Positions 10,224-22,786 of a stretch of DNA of 64,000 nt are shown here, piece by piece (position 1 is the first letter of the stretch; every line of letters begins with the position of its first letter). Location of the stretch: assembly GCA_963555705.1 (NCBI GenBank), contig OY743172.1, positions 23,745,446 through 23,809,445 on the forward strand. Direction: 5' to 3'. The notes beneath the pieces were generated by a model. That model searched no databases. It was not told the origin of the DNA and worked only from the letters and a program-made list of their open reading frames with translations. Source of the DNA: Ligustrum vulgare. Lineage: Eukaryota; Streptophyta; Magnoliopsida; Lamiales; Oleaceae. The position numbers and the translations under genes are program-made.

Positions 10224-12868
10224 AATCCAACTGGGAGAGAAGGGTGGAGAATGGAGGGTGGGGGGGGGATCCACTGCCACCCATCAGAAGATGAGTAACG
10301 AACATTAGAAGATGAGTAACGAACATTAGCCTCAATAGGAGTATCAGCTGTTTTAGTATCAGTAAGACGAGCACGCTCAACGACATCTGCAGCATATTTA
10401 GACTGAGAGAGCATATAACCTCGAGGAGAAGAAGCAACCTCAATCCCCAGAAAGTAAGTTAAGGGACCCAAATCCTTCATTTCAAAAAGACGAGCCAATT
10501 CTGATTTTAAATTGGTTATCCCTACAACATCATCACCAGTAATGATCATGTCATCAACGTACAACAGAAGGAGAATACGACCAGTGGAAGTACATCTACA
10601 GAACAAAGCGGAATCATGATGGCTAGATGTAAAACCAAGAGAGAGCACAACTGTAGAAAACTTCTCAAACCAGGCACGAGGTGCTTGTTTGAGACCATAT
10701 AGAGCTTTCTTAAGTTTGCAAACAAATCCAGGAGAATGAGGAACACCAGGTGGAGGAACCATATAAACATCTTCTTGAAGATTTCCATTCAAGAAGGCAT
10801 TTTTAACATCCATTTGAGAGAGACTCCACTGACGAATAGAAGCAACCGCAATAAGTGTACGTACAGTAGTCATTTTTGCAACAGGGGCAAATGTCTCCTC
10901 ATAATCCAAGCCATACTGTTGAGAAAATCCCTTAGCAACCAATCGAGCCTTGTAACGCTCAACTGAACCATCAGATTTGGTCTTGATCTTATAGACCCAA
11001 CGAGATCCAATAGCATGTTTTCCTGGTGGTAAAGAAACTAATTCCCAAGTGTCTGTCTTATGTAGAGCATTAAGTTCATCAGTCATAGCCTGTTGCCAAA
11101 GAGGATCTAAAGCTGCTTCTTTGTAAGAGGAAGGTTCAGAAAGCTTATGAATGGAAGACAAAAAACAACAAAAGGACTCAGAATAACAAGAATAATCAAA
11201 CTCGGGTAAGTGAGCAGACTTACGTATACGTTGAGGATATCGAGGAGGAGGAGACTGCGAATCCTCAGCCTCAGACGGTGCTTGGGGATCCATAGGAGAA
11301 GGGAGGACATTCTGAGATGGCGCATGTGTACCTGTAGCAGATGACGAAGATGGAGAACAAATAGTAGGGACATATGTAGATGGTCTATCAATATCATCAG
11401 TGAAAGGATCAATACAAATGAGATCTGACGTGGTCATGTGAGAGGTATTATCTGTAATAGAAAAGAAGGGAATGTGTTCAAGAAACACAACATTACGAGA
11501 GACATATAACTTGTGACTGACAGGATCAAAACATCGATAACCTTTTTGTCCCTCACCATATCCTAAGAAGACACAAATAGCTGAGCGTGGAGTTAATTTA
11601 CTACGTTCTGCCGTAGGACGAAGAACAAAACAAGTGCACCCAAAGACTTTTAAGAGAGAGTAATCAGGAGAATAACTAAACAAGGTTTGAAATGGTGACA
11701 AACCAGATAAATGAGAAGATGGTATCCTATTTATCAAATAGACAGCAGTGAGAACTGCCTCCCCCCAAAATTCACTAGGTACTTTGGCAGATAGGAGAAG
11801 GGAACGAGCAGTTTCAACAATGTGTCTATGCTTACGTTCAGCAACACCATTCTGTTGAGGAGTATCAGTACAAGAAGTTTGATGAATTGTACCATCAAGA
11901 GCAAGCAACTCACGAAAATCATTAGAAACATATTCCCCACCCAAATCACATCGAAAACATTTAATGACAGCAGAATGTTGAGTTTTAATAAGTGCTCGAA
12001 ACGAACGATAAATAGAAATAAAATCAGAACGTCGCTTCATAAGATATACCCAACAGTAACGACTATAATCATCAATAAAGGAAACATAATATCGGGATCC
12101 TCCTTTAGTAGAAACAGGAGCAGGGCCCCATACATCTGAGTGTACAAGATCAAATGATGCAATAGAAGAAGAAATACTACGAGGAAAAGGTAAAGCTGAA
12201 AATTTAGCAAGTTTGCATCCACTACAATCAGAAATATCATGAGGTTTTAAGTCTCCCAAACAACCTTTAGAAGCTAAAAATCTCAAACGACTAGCAGACA
12301 CATGTCCTAGGCGAGAATGCCATAAATAGAAATTAGAAGAAGAAGAATTCAAATGGAAAGACGATAAATCAGTACTAGAGGCTGCAACATGCGCTGGTCT
12401 CAGATTATCTAGAACATAAAGTCCTCCTCTTTGCCTATGGCCGATCCCAATCAGCTTCTGAGACTGCGGATCCTGTACATAACAAGTAGTAGAAGTAAAG
12501 TGAACATAATTACCAGAATCACATAATTGACCAACAGAAATAAGATTTAAAGTAAGGTCAGGAACACAATAGACATCTGATAAAGATAGATTAGAAGTAT
12601 GAACAGAACCAACACCTGCTAAGGACAACGGGGTGCCATCAGCAGTCATAACAGGTGAAGATGACATAGAAGGATATAAATAATCAAAAAGTGATGAGTT
12701 AGGAGACATATGCTTAGAAGCACCCGAGTCAAAAATCCACGAGGAGGTTTTACCTGAGGAGTTCTGAGAGGACAAACCTACATGAGTAGAGGCTGACATG
12801 ACATGTGACTGTGAGGCTAAAAACTTCTGAAACTGCTCACTAAGATCAGTCAATCGGGAATCAGATGA
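10196..12868 (-). pseudogene. Ty1/copia gag-end, protease, integrase and reverse transcriptase (truncated)
   Basis: A continuous minus-strand frame (its start at 13036 lies in antisense RNase H sequence) encodes copia polyprotein domains in order. These are a gag tail, the aspartic protease DSGASKHM (residues ~103-110), an integrase zinc region (WHSRLGHV ... CSGCK) with a core containing VHSDVWG and DLGGEY, and then RT with VDVKNAFLNG-like and YVDDMI motifs. The copia sequence stops after DTPIEANVRYSSS, which is duplicated in tandem (NVRYSSS twice, near 10290-10335). It continues into unrelated sequence to a stop at 10196. The end of RT and the first part of RNase H are missing here. The frame has no stop over 900 codons, so the element is not old, but it cannot be autonomous in this arrangement. 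Confidence 0.92.
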
Positions 12869-13205
12869 AGCAGAATATCGCGCTATGGCCTCCACTACTA
12901 CTGAGATTGTGTGGTTACGTTGGCTACTTGCAGATATGGGTGTTTCTATTTCATCTCCCACCTCTATGTATTGTGATAACAAGAGTGCCATCCAGATCTC
13001 ACATAATTCAGTGTTCCATGAGCGCACGAAGCACATTGAAATTGATTGTCACCTTGTTCGTCATCATCTTCAGCATGGGACTATTGCCTTACCTTTTGTC
13101 TCTTCATCATTGCAGCTTGCAGACTTCTTCACCAAGTCTCATCCGACTTCTCGCTTTCGATTCTTACTTGACAAACTCTTGTTGCTTCATGCTATAGCAT
13201 CGTGA
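12868..13205 (+). pseudogene. copia RNase H C-terminal part, opposite strand to its own pol
   Basis: From GAAGCAGAATATCGC the plus strand encodes EAEYRAMASTTTEIVWLRWL, the usual middle of copia RNase H, followed by YCDNKSAI (a catalytic Asp), TKHIEIDCH and LADFFTK, ending in TGA at 13203-13205. The upstream third of RNase H is absent. It is joined at about 12868 to inverted gag-end sequence. The polypurine tract GTTTGCGGGGGGA (13206-13218) and the LTR follow directly, as in an intact copia 3' end. Confidence 0.9.
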
Positions 13206-13218
13206 GTTTGCGGGGGGA

Positions 13219-13472
13219 TGTTAGAATAATTAGCACATTCTAGAATATGCTTTTGAATATGCTTAGAATATGCTTAGAATATGCTTTATATGCTTTAGAA
13301 TATTCTAAGCATATGCTTTTGTTTTGTATGTATATATAGGATTGAGTATTATAATGAATGGTGTGGTTTTAGGGTTGTCTCTTCTCTCTTTCTCTTCTTC
13401 TATTCTTTCTTCTTTCTCTTAGTTTATTTGTAGAACATATATAAGGATATATATGTTATTGTGTTTTCTACA
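13219..13472 (+). mobile_element. copia 3' LTR
   Basis: It starts TGTTAGAATAATTAGC right after the polypurine tract and most likely ends TTTTCTACA (13472), giving TG...CA ends and about 254 bp. It holds repeated TAGAATATGCTT motifs (13240-13310), a TATATATAGG promoter-like stretch near 13329 and a CT-rich stretch. No matching 5' LTR was found on the left side of the unit. Confidence 0.75.
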
Positions 13473-13516
13473 CGCCACTGGTAGAAGAGCAAAAATGTTG
13501 AAAATAGATGGAATCT

Positions 13517-13890
13517 ATTAGAGCATCTTTAATGGGTGTGTGAAAGGTCTAAGGTCCTTAGATGAGAGAGAAAGAGAAATATATATTATTTTAAGATTAA
13601 ATTGTGGATATGAGGTGGGTGTTGAAAGTAGAAAAAAAAAGAGGGAAAAATGAAAAAGAAAGAGAGAAATTGACACAAATTCAAATAAATTAATAAAAAA
13701 ATATTGAAATGGGTCAAGTAAAAGGTCCAATTTTGAACCTTGTGAAGGACTTTTGTAGAGAAAAATGGGAAGAAAGTGGAAGAGAGAGAAGAAAAAAGAG
13801 ATATTAGAGTGGAACCCACGAATTTTGTGTGTCTTTCTCTCTCACACACTTACCTCAAGACCGACCCAAACCATTAGAGATATTAGAGTG
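13517..13890. repeat. possible MITE with GAGCATCTTTAATGGG end
   Basis: GAGCATCTTTAATGGGTGTG near 13520 matches the start of the 3137 element (GAGCATCTTCAATAGG). An imperfect inverse (CATTAGAGATATTAGAG) lies at about 13872-13889. The interior is A/G-rich with a GAGAGAAA tract and the repeated phrase GATATTAGAGTGG(A/G)ACCCA. No gene. Confidence 0.4.
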
Positions 13891-13958
13891 GGACCCATCA
13901 ATTTATTAGACATTGATGTCACATCATTCTCTTTGAATATCATTTAAATTGTAATTCA

Positions 13959-14192
13959 TTAGGTGTGTTTGATTGCCTATATTTTTCATGGAAAATGTCT
14001 AATCAAAGAAAATATTTTCTTTATTTCTTGTTTGATTGACAAATTTTCTATGCAAAAGATTTTCTAGGTACAAGCAAATGAAGCATACTTTAGTCAATTT
14101 CCTTCCAAATATTTTCTCTAGCTTTAGGTGAGAAAATAAAAGATGGAAAAGGAATTCATTTTTCATCTTTCATCAAATACACGGGAAGAATA
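13959..14192. repeat. possible MITE related to the 8222 element
   Basis: The left end AGGTGTGTTTGATTGCC resembles the end at 8222. An imperfect inverse (CTTTCATCAAATACACG) lies near 14170. Non-coding, boundaries uncertain. Confidence 0.35.
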
Positions 14193-14741
14193 TGATGAAA
14201 TACAATATATGAAAATAAAAACGTCGATCTTAAGAAGAATATGTAAGATGAGTTTTTCACATGTATGTATGAACTTAATTTTGTAATTCAAAAGTTTTTT
14301 TTAAAAAGAAAATTTCTTTTATTGAACATTAATTCCAGAAATTGAGTTGATATGTTCACGGTACAATCTCTAAAATATTTAATTCATAGCATGTTTTCCC
14401 ATAAAGGTGATAAAACAATTCAACGGTTTACAATTTTATTAAAATATTAAAAAATTAATTATATGTCGTAAAAAATGGTGGAATTTTATTCTTATTTTTA
14501 TTAACATATATAGACAAAAAGACTCACTATATATATTTTATTTATATTTTCATTAATAATTTTCTTATTGACATATAATTAAATATGCATTTAATTATGT
14601 TCAATTAAATACATTGCTTTTAAAAATTAAAAATTATTAATCATGCGAAGAATCTCTTGAATTGAATTATACGTTCGTGCACCACAAAGCTTGAGGTTGA
14701 TTTTCACTTTCGTGCATCGTCAATATTGCTTAATTTGTTAC

Positions 14742-14823
<82 letters not shown>

Positions 14824-16084
14824 CCGCATATATTTAATTTGTTACAATTACTTTATTTTATGTAAATTATAATATTTTGATGGTTATTATTTTTATTCAC
14901 GTTAGTCAAAATATTTGGACGAATTTTTTTATTTATTCTATACGACATTCATTTGTAAAATTGCATTATTTAATTTAAATTTGAGCAATTGTTTAAATAT
15001 GTTTTCTCTATAGCAACTTTTGTGTAACACACAGTGTGAGCAATTACAAACTGTACAAACAATATATTATTTGAAGAGGTTTTTCAAAATTGATGAGAAT
15101 TGAAATGTATTTCTATTTTGAGCATTCGTTGACGGTTTGTATCATTAATCAAAGCAAATTATGTGTTTAATTTTTTTCCTACTTTGTAATGATATTTATA
15201 GTAAAATTATTTCATATTATTCTTCCATACAATGCACGGGTATGATACTAATTTTTATTATGATACAATTATTTCTCTTAAAGAAGCACAATATTATACT
15301 ATTATGAAATAATATTACATGCTCTAGGATCATATAATTTCAATATTTGAGAGAATATTGATTTGTTGCTCCAAAATGAGCACACTTTTAAAATAAACTA
15401 CTAGAAGAATAGTTAGTTATTTTTTTGAACGAAACACAATTTAGATATTTAAATATTCCAGAAGATCGTTGCAAAATTGTTTGAATCAACTCATAGTTTA
15501 CACAAATCAATATCCTAAAAGAATATTGTATTTCTCTAGATGAAGCACGTCTATAGTTATTAATATTCTTAAATAATATTTAATTTTTTGGCATGTCAGC
15601 TTAGATCATCACTAAATCAATAATGATGCAAAATTAGAATTCAAATGAATATTTAATGAAGAACCAAATAATTCTTCAAACCAACGAATTCACATATATT
15701 GTCGTGATAAATGGGTTCCACACTTCATCCATGTATACCATCTTGAAATCTTGAATTGAAAATAGATTAACTAGATGGTTACATGTGTGAATAAAAAACT
15801 TATACATGGAGTGTGAGAGATTATTTGATCAAATTAATATATTATGAGCAAAGTAGTAGATGTTAATAAGTTCATATTCCAAAACAATTAATGATTTATA
15901 TATTGATTTTGATAATCGATTCCAAAATTGACATCTCTAAAAAAAATTTAATGGTTTTGGTTTAGATACATGTCGATAAAAAGAATCTCTTTCTGTCTTT
16001 ATTGAGATGATATGGAATTGAGAAAGAGATAATAGTAGACGACATACATTACAGATCTCTATTATGAAATAATGGATTTTGAAT
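14193..16084. other. AT-rich intergenic DNA, no gene
   Basis: Very AT-rich sequence containing a long TA microsatellite (14742-14821). The short frames present have no recognisable domains. Confidence 0.55.
14742..14821. repeat. (TA)n microsatellite
   Basis: About 36 uninterrupted TA repeats after a CATATACATA lead-in, the longest simple repeat in the window. Confidence 0.97.
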
Positions 16085-16800
16085 TTGTTACGATCATACA
16101 TAAATGGACTTGATACGTTATTAGTAAAGGCCCACGTAAGGTCCACTGGCATCCAGCAACACTTAGGACTCTGTAATCCGGAGTACATCAGTCTGGACTC
16201 ACCCACTTGTCCATAAGGGACATCACTTCGGATATATCTCGTAACATTAATTGTTAGCCAAGGCCCAATATTATCTGAAATCCCTTAGTTGGACTGGTAT
16301 TGTCTGGAGTCCATGCTCCGGACTAATGACAAGATTGGAAGTATGTCAAGGAGATGTGACATGTCTGCAAGATGCGACTTGATGTGACAACATCTTTAAA
16401 GAGATGTGATGGCCGCCATAACCTTGTGATAAATAGTAATAATTATAGCCAAATAAATGGTTTACCTCATGAAGGATTGTGAACTTGCAACTTGTAAAGT
16501 ATAACACACGTCGTGATCTGAGATAGCAACTACCACTATAAATAAATCACATTCGCCTCTGAGTAAAATGATAGAAACTCAATATACAAATTTCACTCAC
16601 ATTTCTCTCTTTTACACACTTATATTTCCCGCAACTAAATTATATTTACTTGAAACGAGTCTTGATTTGAGCGTCAGAGTGCATAGGGAGCCACCTTGGC
16701 CCCCGTTGCATGATAATTGTTTGTCCAAGTGCATATGAAGTCCACGTATTCAAGACAGAGGAGTTGAGATGTGTTGATCCATGTTCCCTCAAGACTTTTT
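16085..16800 (+). mobile_element. probable retrotransposon LTR or solo-LTR remnant
   Basis: This block is richer in GC than its surroundings. It has a promoter-like TATAAATAA at 16537-16545, then a C/T-rich stretch, and TTGATTTGAGCGTCAGAGTG at 16662-16681. A TTGACTTGAGCGTCGGAGTG-like phrase is common near the R-U5 part of plant Ty3/gypsy and TRIM LTRs (from memory). No internal domain or second LTR was found. The limits are guesses. Confidence 0.45.
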
Positions 16801-18906
16801 GGTCAACAGAATTCATAAAAGTTTGGCTATAAATGAAAATATCAATAAAGGGATTATTGTTATAAGACTCATAGTCTAAACACTTAAAAGTGTAAAACCA
16901 ATAAAATATCAATGAGTATTTGTGCAAATGAAAACTATAATTATGTAGTCATAATATACGACTTGTTGCATACGAAATTTCTCATAGAACCGACGGTGTA
17001 TGTGACATGATATGCAGTGGATGCATTTATAATCTAATCACTAACTCGAGCTCTTTGATATATTAAAGAGTGAGATTAAAATCGTTGATTCTAATCTCAA
17101 TATTTTGGGATAATTCATTGATGTACCAGTTGATCGCGGTACGTTGGGATTCGATCGAAATGATTATAGATTATATATGTGAAGAAATTATTTATATTCA
17201 AATGACTAATTATACTCTAATCAATTAGCAATTACCATAAAAAAATGCTTGAAAATTGAAACTAGGTGTACCATTATTGTTAATTATATTTTGAGATCCC
17301 GAAACTTGATTTTCAAGATGGAAATTTATGGTTAATTATTCACCTTGAAGTGAATAAGTTAATTGTTCACCTGTAGTGAATAAGTTATGATGTGATTCGT
17401 TGTTGGAATCACGAAGAACTTGCAAAAATTGAATTGAAATGCCGAAAAGTTCCAAATCCGAGTTATAGACGATAGCAATGCGACCTAAACCTCTCGACTA
17501 AAGAACTCAGGGTATATTAAACCTTGGACCCGTTAAGGTGCGGAGATAAGAACCACAAATGAGTAAACGCCACAAGGTTGTCAAATCCTTTAATAAGTTC
17601 GAGGGGGTTCGATGAAGAACAAGAACAAAGGGAAAAACTCACCATAAATTAATGTAAATTCTTAACAATATCCAAATTAATCTTCAAAATGAATGACAAA
17701 ACAATCCATAATTGTTTGCCTCGAAAATTAGGTTGGGGCTGTACAAATTGGGAGCCTAAAATGGGAAAAAAATCCAAACGGAAAAGGAAATAAAAAACTT
17801 GAGAAACCTTAATCCGGAGATTTACGCGATTGTGCAGGGTAATTAGGTGTGATCACGTGGAAGGCTCTTTAACTCTCGGGTCACTTTTTTTGCAACTCGG
17901 CGCGATCGTTCTTCATTTACACCATGCGATTATGCGGTCGTAGTTCCGTCACATCGTGGTCTTCTTGACATTCAACTTGGTTTCTGGCCAACATCACTTG
18001 TACTAGTTTTGGCTCTTCTTCTATCATGTCATTTGTTGAAAGTAGAGTCTTTGATCTCAGACTTGAGTACTCATCCACCCAATATTGCATAAATCTCTAC
18101 ATAGCTTATTTGATCTTCTTTGCCATTAGCCTCGTAATTGGTCCTACTGGCACATGCAACGGGTCTTTACTTGTCGGTATGCTCTGGTACTCATCAAGTT
18201 ACTTTCAAATTTGAGAACTGCATTGATAAGTATCGATTGTAGAACATGGCTCAGTACATCATGTTCAAAATGATTGACAACATGTTATAGTTCTTCAAAT
18301 TCAATGGAATAATTGAATTAATATTTGAAGAACATATATTATGAGATACAAACTATTTATATATACTTGGTGACCATATTTGAGATTATATCGATTAACA
18401 ATTGAAATAATAGACGCGTATCAATATAATTATAATATTCCCACGAGGGGGAGTTAATACGTATTGCATTGTTTTTCCCTTAGCCGATGTTTGTTCCACT
18501 TGTATTTTAACAAGTTTTTAATGAGGCAACTTTTATAACGTAATCAAATGAATAGTGTACTATTTTTCCTTCATTAGGATTTTCCCTACATGTCTTTTCC
18601 AATAAGTTTTATTGAGGCATAGTTTTTGCTGCAAATCTTTTTGAGTGCATTTGGGATGATCTCTTTTATGCTCGCATAATACTTTTCGTATTTGATTTGT
18701 CGTGGTTGATTTATGGACGCTTTTTAGATGAGAAGCCATTGTTGTGCATGATTATAAGAAATTTTTATGTTGTTCATATAGTGGTTCCTTTCATCGTGAA
18801 TGCATTTAGTTTCAGTACAATGAATCCATAAATGTAAATGACTTGAACTCATATTATATGATGAACATTATTTGATTAGTCAATAAAATTAATATTATTT
18901 GCTTTC
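16801..18906. other. intergenic sequence with degraded retroelement-like DNA
   Basis: Positions 17440-17660 carry phrases such as GAAGAACAAGAACAAAGGGA and a run of ACC/GGG-rich text. They recall the leader or LTR of gypsy elements like the one at 56084, but the identity is too low to assign. An imperfect repeat of TTCACCT.AAGTGAATAAGTT occurs near 17340-17390. No gene is seen. Confidence 0.35.
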
Positions 18907-19071
18907 GTTTGGTAACACTATTTAGTTTATAAATTGGTTTGTTTATGATTTTGAGGTAAAAAGTAGTAGTTGAAAATTGAAGAGAGAAAATGTGTGTGGT
19001 TAAAAAGTGATTTGAGAAATTATGTGGTTTATAAACATGTTTATAAACCAAAATTTGGCTTTTACCAAACA
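18907..19071. repeat. TTTGGTAA-ended MITE, copy c
   Basis: It starts GTTTGGTAACACTATTTAG and ends TTTTACCAAAC, giving an intact inverted pair. Internal blocks are TTTATGATTTTGAGG, TAAAAAGTAGTAG, AGAGAGAAAATGTGTGTGG and GTGATTTGAGAAATTATGTGG. Non-coding. Confidence 0.75.
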
Positions 19072-20440
19072 CATGTTATTAAAAACAATAAAAATCATTT
19101 CCTTATTTTCATAAATATATATGTACAATGAATTTTTTGTCTTTTTAATTAATTCAAGGAATATGATACACATATTAGTGAAAAATAATGATTTTTATAT
19201 AACTAAATTGAAAGCATTTTTTAAATTTATAATATATATATATATATATATCAGATTTTTAATAGATTTTAATAAAAATTAATGTATGGTTGAAAAATAT
19301 ATATTTATATATATTACTAATGATAACTGAGATTCTGATCAATTAATTTTGACCAGAATCTCAATTCTCAAATATTCTGAATTTATATTTTTTGATGATA
19401 ATTCTAAGTGCGAGGTTAAGTGCAATAATGGGGGAAACAACCAATTCAATAAAATCGTTCCAATTTTACAGCAAGAATCCTCACCCAAATCATGTCTCTC
19501 TCACACTCTCTCTCCCCCTCCCTCTCTGTCTTCGTCTTTCTCTCCTCCCTGTCGTTCCTTCCCACAAGAAGCATCCAACCAATATCTTTCTTCACCGTCG
19601 ATCTTTTGTTCGTAGCCAAACAAAAACCCCCAAATACTTTAGCCATGGGAAGAACGACAAGGAGTCTGTGTTATTGACTATTTTCCTCTCGCCGTTATCC
19701 GGCTAAACGGCAGTGGCGACTCAAAGAATGACATGGACCTCCGAGCTGGTGTGGCGATTTGTGCACACGACGCCTTCCTGGTGCATATCGATGCGAGAGA
19801 ACTTGGCCACTGCCTGCAAGACTGTTACGACGTCAAGCAAAACATAGTGGAATGACGCTGATTTATGATCCAGGCCAACGCTCGTGAATTAGCAGCAACC
19901 TCATTGGCAGCTCTAGCTCACAGATCTTGGCTTATGTGGAACTCTGACGAACATCAAAGCCACCTGATTGGCGCTTGACGTCCTTTGTTGTGTGATTTTG
20001 GTTGCAATATCCCGACTTCGAAGAGATCTTAAGCAAAACTTCAATTCGGTCATCAATTCCACCTTGGTGAGTCTAAGTTTTTAGTTTGATTGGAATTTAT
20101 CGAGATTTGAGCATTTGTATATATCAAACTTGATCCACTGCGCTCCAAGCGCAGGGGCCCCACAATGATAGGGGCTATCAGCCCATTTAAGTTTTTTATT
20201 TTTATTTTTTTTTACTTGAAAGGGCTGTCATTTTTTTTGTTTCTTTTCTGTTTTGTCTTTTTTTTAAAAAAAAAGTTTTTTGTATTATTTTCTACAAATT
20301 AATTGACGATTAATTTGAATAAAAACAAAACGAACATAAATTAAAATAGATTTAACATAAACGATCTTAGTTAAGAAAGATACAATTTGAAAAAAATACA
20401 ACGAAAATGTGACTTAATGATAGTCATTGTTGTCAAACCC
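19072..20440. other. intergenic; a GC-richer, gene-front-like block at 19480-20090
   Basis: Positions 19490-19560 are CT-rich like a 5' UTR. 19560-20080 has genic composition but many stops in each frame, and I recognise no protein. A short TA tract lies at 19230-19249. Overlapping small palindromes lie at 20138-20184, and poly-T and poly-A runs near 20200-20290. It may be a decayed gene or captured fragment upstream of the FAR1-like pseudogene. Confidence 0.4.
20138..20184. repeat. cluster of small GC-rich palindromes
   Basis: CTGCGCT-cca-AGCGCAG at 20138-20154 is followed by TGATAG-ggg-CTATCA (20166-20180), overlapping GGGCT-atc-AGCCC (20172-20184). Such dense short hairpins are often found at the ends of transposons, but no partner end was found. 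Confidence 0.6.
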
Positions 20441-22786
20441 TTAGAATTCCCCATAGTATTGGAACTCCCCATAATCATTGTTAGCAATGTTTGTGTACAT
20501 ATTATCTTGATTATCATTCCATGAGTGTTGTGGTTCACTTGGCTCGTCCACCAGTTGCGTCATAATGTTATGAATAAAAAAAGATGAAATATATTATGGG
20601 GGAGAAAAATAAAACTTAAACATGATATTGTCTATTAACTCACATTGGTTGTAAAGTTGGACAAGTTCTTCTATCATGTCCACTGCGACCACATCCAGAC
20701 AATTTCTTCGTGATTGGGACATGGCTACCTCCTTCGACAACTTCAATCGCTTTCCGCACCCTTTCGTCCTAACCGGAGTAGGATCGACCACATGCTGAGT
20801 ACTTTATTTACCCTTATTCTTAATCATACTCCTCCGCATATCACCGCCATCGTCGACATCCCTAACATGCAATTTCAAGTTCTGAAACCCATCCATTAGA
20901 AATGTGGTTCGAGCATCGGTCAATGCTCCCTCGTCAACCAAATCTGATGCAGTGCATGATAACATCCCGTGGCGTGAAATTAAATAATTTCCTGTAGATG
21001 GATCAACAATTGGTTCAAAAATGGGAATTGATTTTGCAGTCTGGGTCCATCGACATACAATATAGTTGTCTGGTAACAACATAGCCTGTTTCTTGATCAT
21101 AAATGAAAGCATGTGACAACACGGATATCCTTCGAACTCAAATGTTGTACAACTGCATGATATGCTATTAGTCATTGTGAAGTGGCCAACTTCACGTTCT
21201 CGATCAAAAGTTTTTCCACTCTCAAAATGCCTTATGGAATACGTTTTGAGACCCTCGTAATTTGAACTCTTTGAACAAAGATAGTGAGTACTTTGTGCAA
21301 GCTCTTTCTGAAAGCCCAGGAAATTTTTTTTGTATATATGCTGGCCATTTGGACTTCCATTGAGAACGAAGCTGTCATCTGAGGCTGCTCGTTTAGGTTA
21401 GTGTGATTTGCAACCAATTCTCCATGTCGTTGGTGAGCCAAGGCATTGGAAAACCTTGTGATGAAATCCATTAATGTATTTTTTTTGTCCACGTATCTTT
21501 TGAAGAATTTCTGATCGCTTTCTGATCGCTGACTGCTAGACATCCCTGCAGAAAAGATGTGCTTCACGTATGCTGGTATCCAACGGGCTCTTATTGCATA
21601 CATATGGCACAACCACTCGTTATCCCCTAGTGCTGTGGTCTCCATCACTTCTGACCAGCGATGTTCGAACTCGTACGAATTCTCAGACTCCAATATGATG
21701 TTTACCAAATCATGGTACATTTACTTATAAAGTACATACCCTATCTTCTCTGAAAATTTATTCAAAATATGCCACAAACAAAATCTATGTAGTTTGTCAG
21801 GGAAGTCCTAACTGACCGCTCTCGAAATGGCAACATCTTGATCAGTGATAATGACACCGGGACGTTGTTGTGTTGGCATGGCTTCCAGAAACTTCAAGAA
21901 CAACCAAATGAAAGAATTTGTCTTCTCATCACTTAGTAGGCCACATCCAAATACAATAGTTTGACGATGGTGGTTGACACCAATAAATGGTGCGAACACC
22001 ATGGAGTACTTGTTGGTATTGTAGGTCGTGTCAAACACGACAACATTTCTGAAGTAGACTTATGAGCTCCTGGAATCAGAATCTACCCAAAAACACCTAG
22101 AAAAAACTCCATCTTCGTCCGTCTCGTATGCGTAGTAAAAGCTGGGGTCCTTTCTTTTCTCCAGCTCGAAGTATTCTATTAGTGTTTCTGCATCATGTCC
22201 AATGAGTTCCCTTCGAAGGTCTCTTTGATGGTTCCTCATATCTCACTCAGTGAAACTAGTCGAAGATGGACTACCAACATCTATCTCCGTGAGTCGATTT
22301 GTTGGCAAGTAGGAATATTTGCTTGTGAAAACTGCTCCGCAAGTGCTTTCTTCGTGGTTGAAACTTCTCGGTGCGAACGTAGTAGGTGAACCTTGCTTGG
22401 TGTGGAAAGTGGGTGATTATGCGCCTCGGAGAAATGACTTATATACCAAGAGTTTTGAGTTTCCTTATTCAGAACAGTTAACTTGGCGGTGCATCCACAA
22501 TGAGAGTCTCCGCGTAGCCTTTCTCCTGAACGAGCCACCAAAATTTTAAATTTCATTTGGTATGTCTCATCTTTCTGGCCTTACTTGAAACAAACATATG
22601 ACTTCCAGACAACTTCATTCGTTTGTGAATTCTTTCGGCTACTACCAATACGTGTACTGAACCCAGCTAATTTTGCATACTCATTATAAAAGTTGTACAC
22701 ATATCTAGTGTTTCAAACTCTTGCCCAATTTTCGGAATCGCACCAACATTCACTTGCGGTACAAATATATTATCGCCCCCTTCCAT
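20441..22786 (-). pseudogene. FAR1-related (FRS) / MULE transposase-like gene, broken
   Basis: FRS proteins are transcription factors derived from Mutator-like transposases (family knowledge). On the minus strand from an ATG at 22786 the recognisable parts run in order. They are the FAR1 DNA-binding region (GCTAKLTVLN, HNHPLSTPSK, 22281-22556), the transposase core (FDTTYNTNKY, GVNHHRQ, ITDQDVA, 21808-22038), a C-terminal core (21232-21720), a SWIM zinc finger (CSCTTFEFEGYPCCH, 20804-21175), the phrase GCGKRLKLSKE and a zinc knuckle (CGRSGHDRRTC). Breaks are plain. There is a frameshift near 22705 and another near 22280. The stop TAA at 22060-22062 lies just before the core. The zinc knuckle near 20660-20700 is readable only in a frame shifted from the preceding motif. 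A possible last exon ends at TAA 20441-20443. Whether it was a host gene or a transposon gene is open; no MULE terminal repeats were identified. Confidence 0.85.

Larger units (their letters stand above)
10174..13507. mobile_element. rearranged copia unit bracketed by inverted ends and a 9-bp direct repeat
   Basis: TGAAAATAG at 10174-10182 and 13499-13507 flank a 3,316-bp unit. Its left end CAGTTTTGCTCTCTTACC and right end (complement ACATTTTTGCTCTTCTACC) are similar inverted ends. Inside are copia gag-end/PR/INT/RT on the minus strand, then a copia RNase H tail and 3' LTR on the plus strand. A 9-bp duplication with inverted ends suggests a Mutator-like carrier, but no MULE transposase is present. 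The alternative is an aberrant copia integration event. Confidence 0.6.

Noticed and set aside
12865..13197. 110-codon plus frame over the copia RNase H
   Set aside because: A shadow of the RNase H tail in another frame; the frame starting at 12885 carries the conserved motifs.
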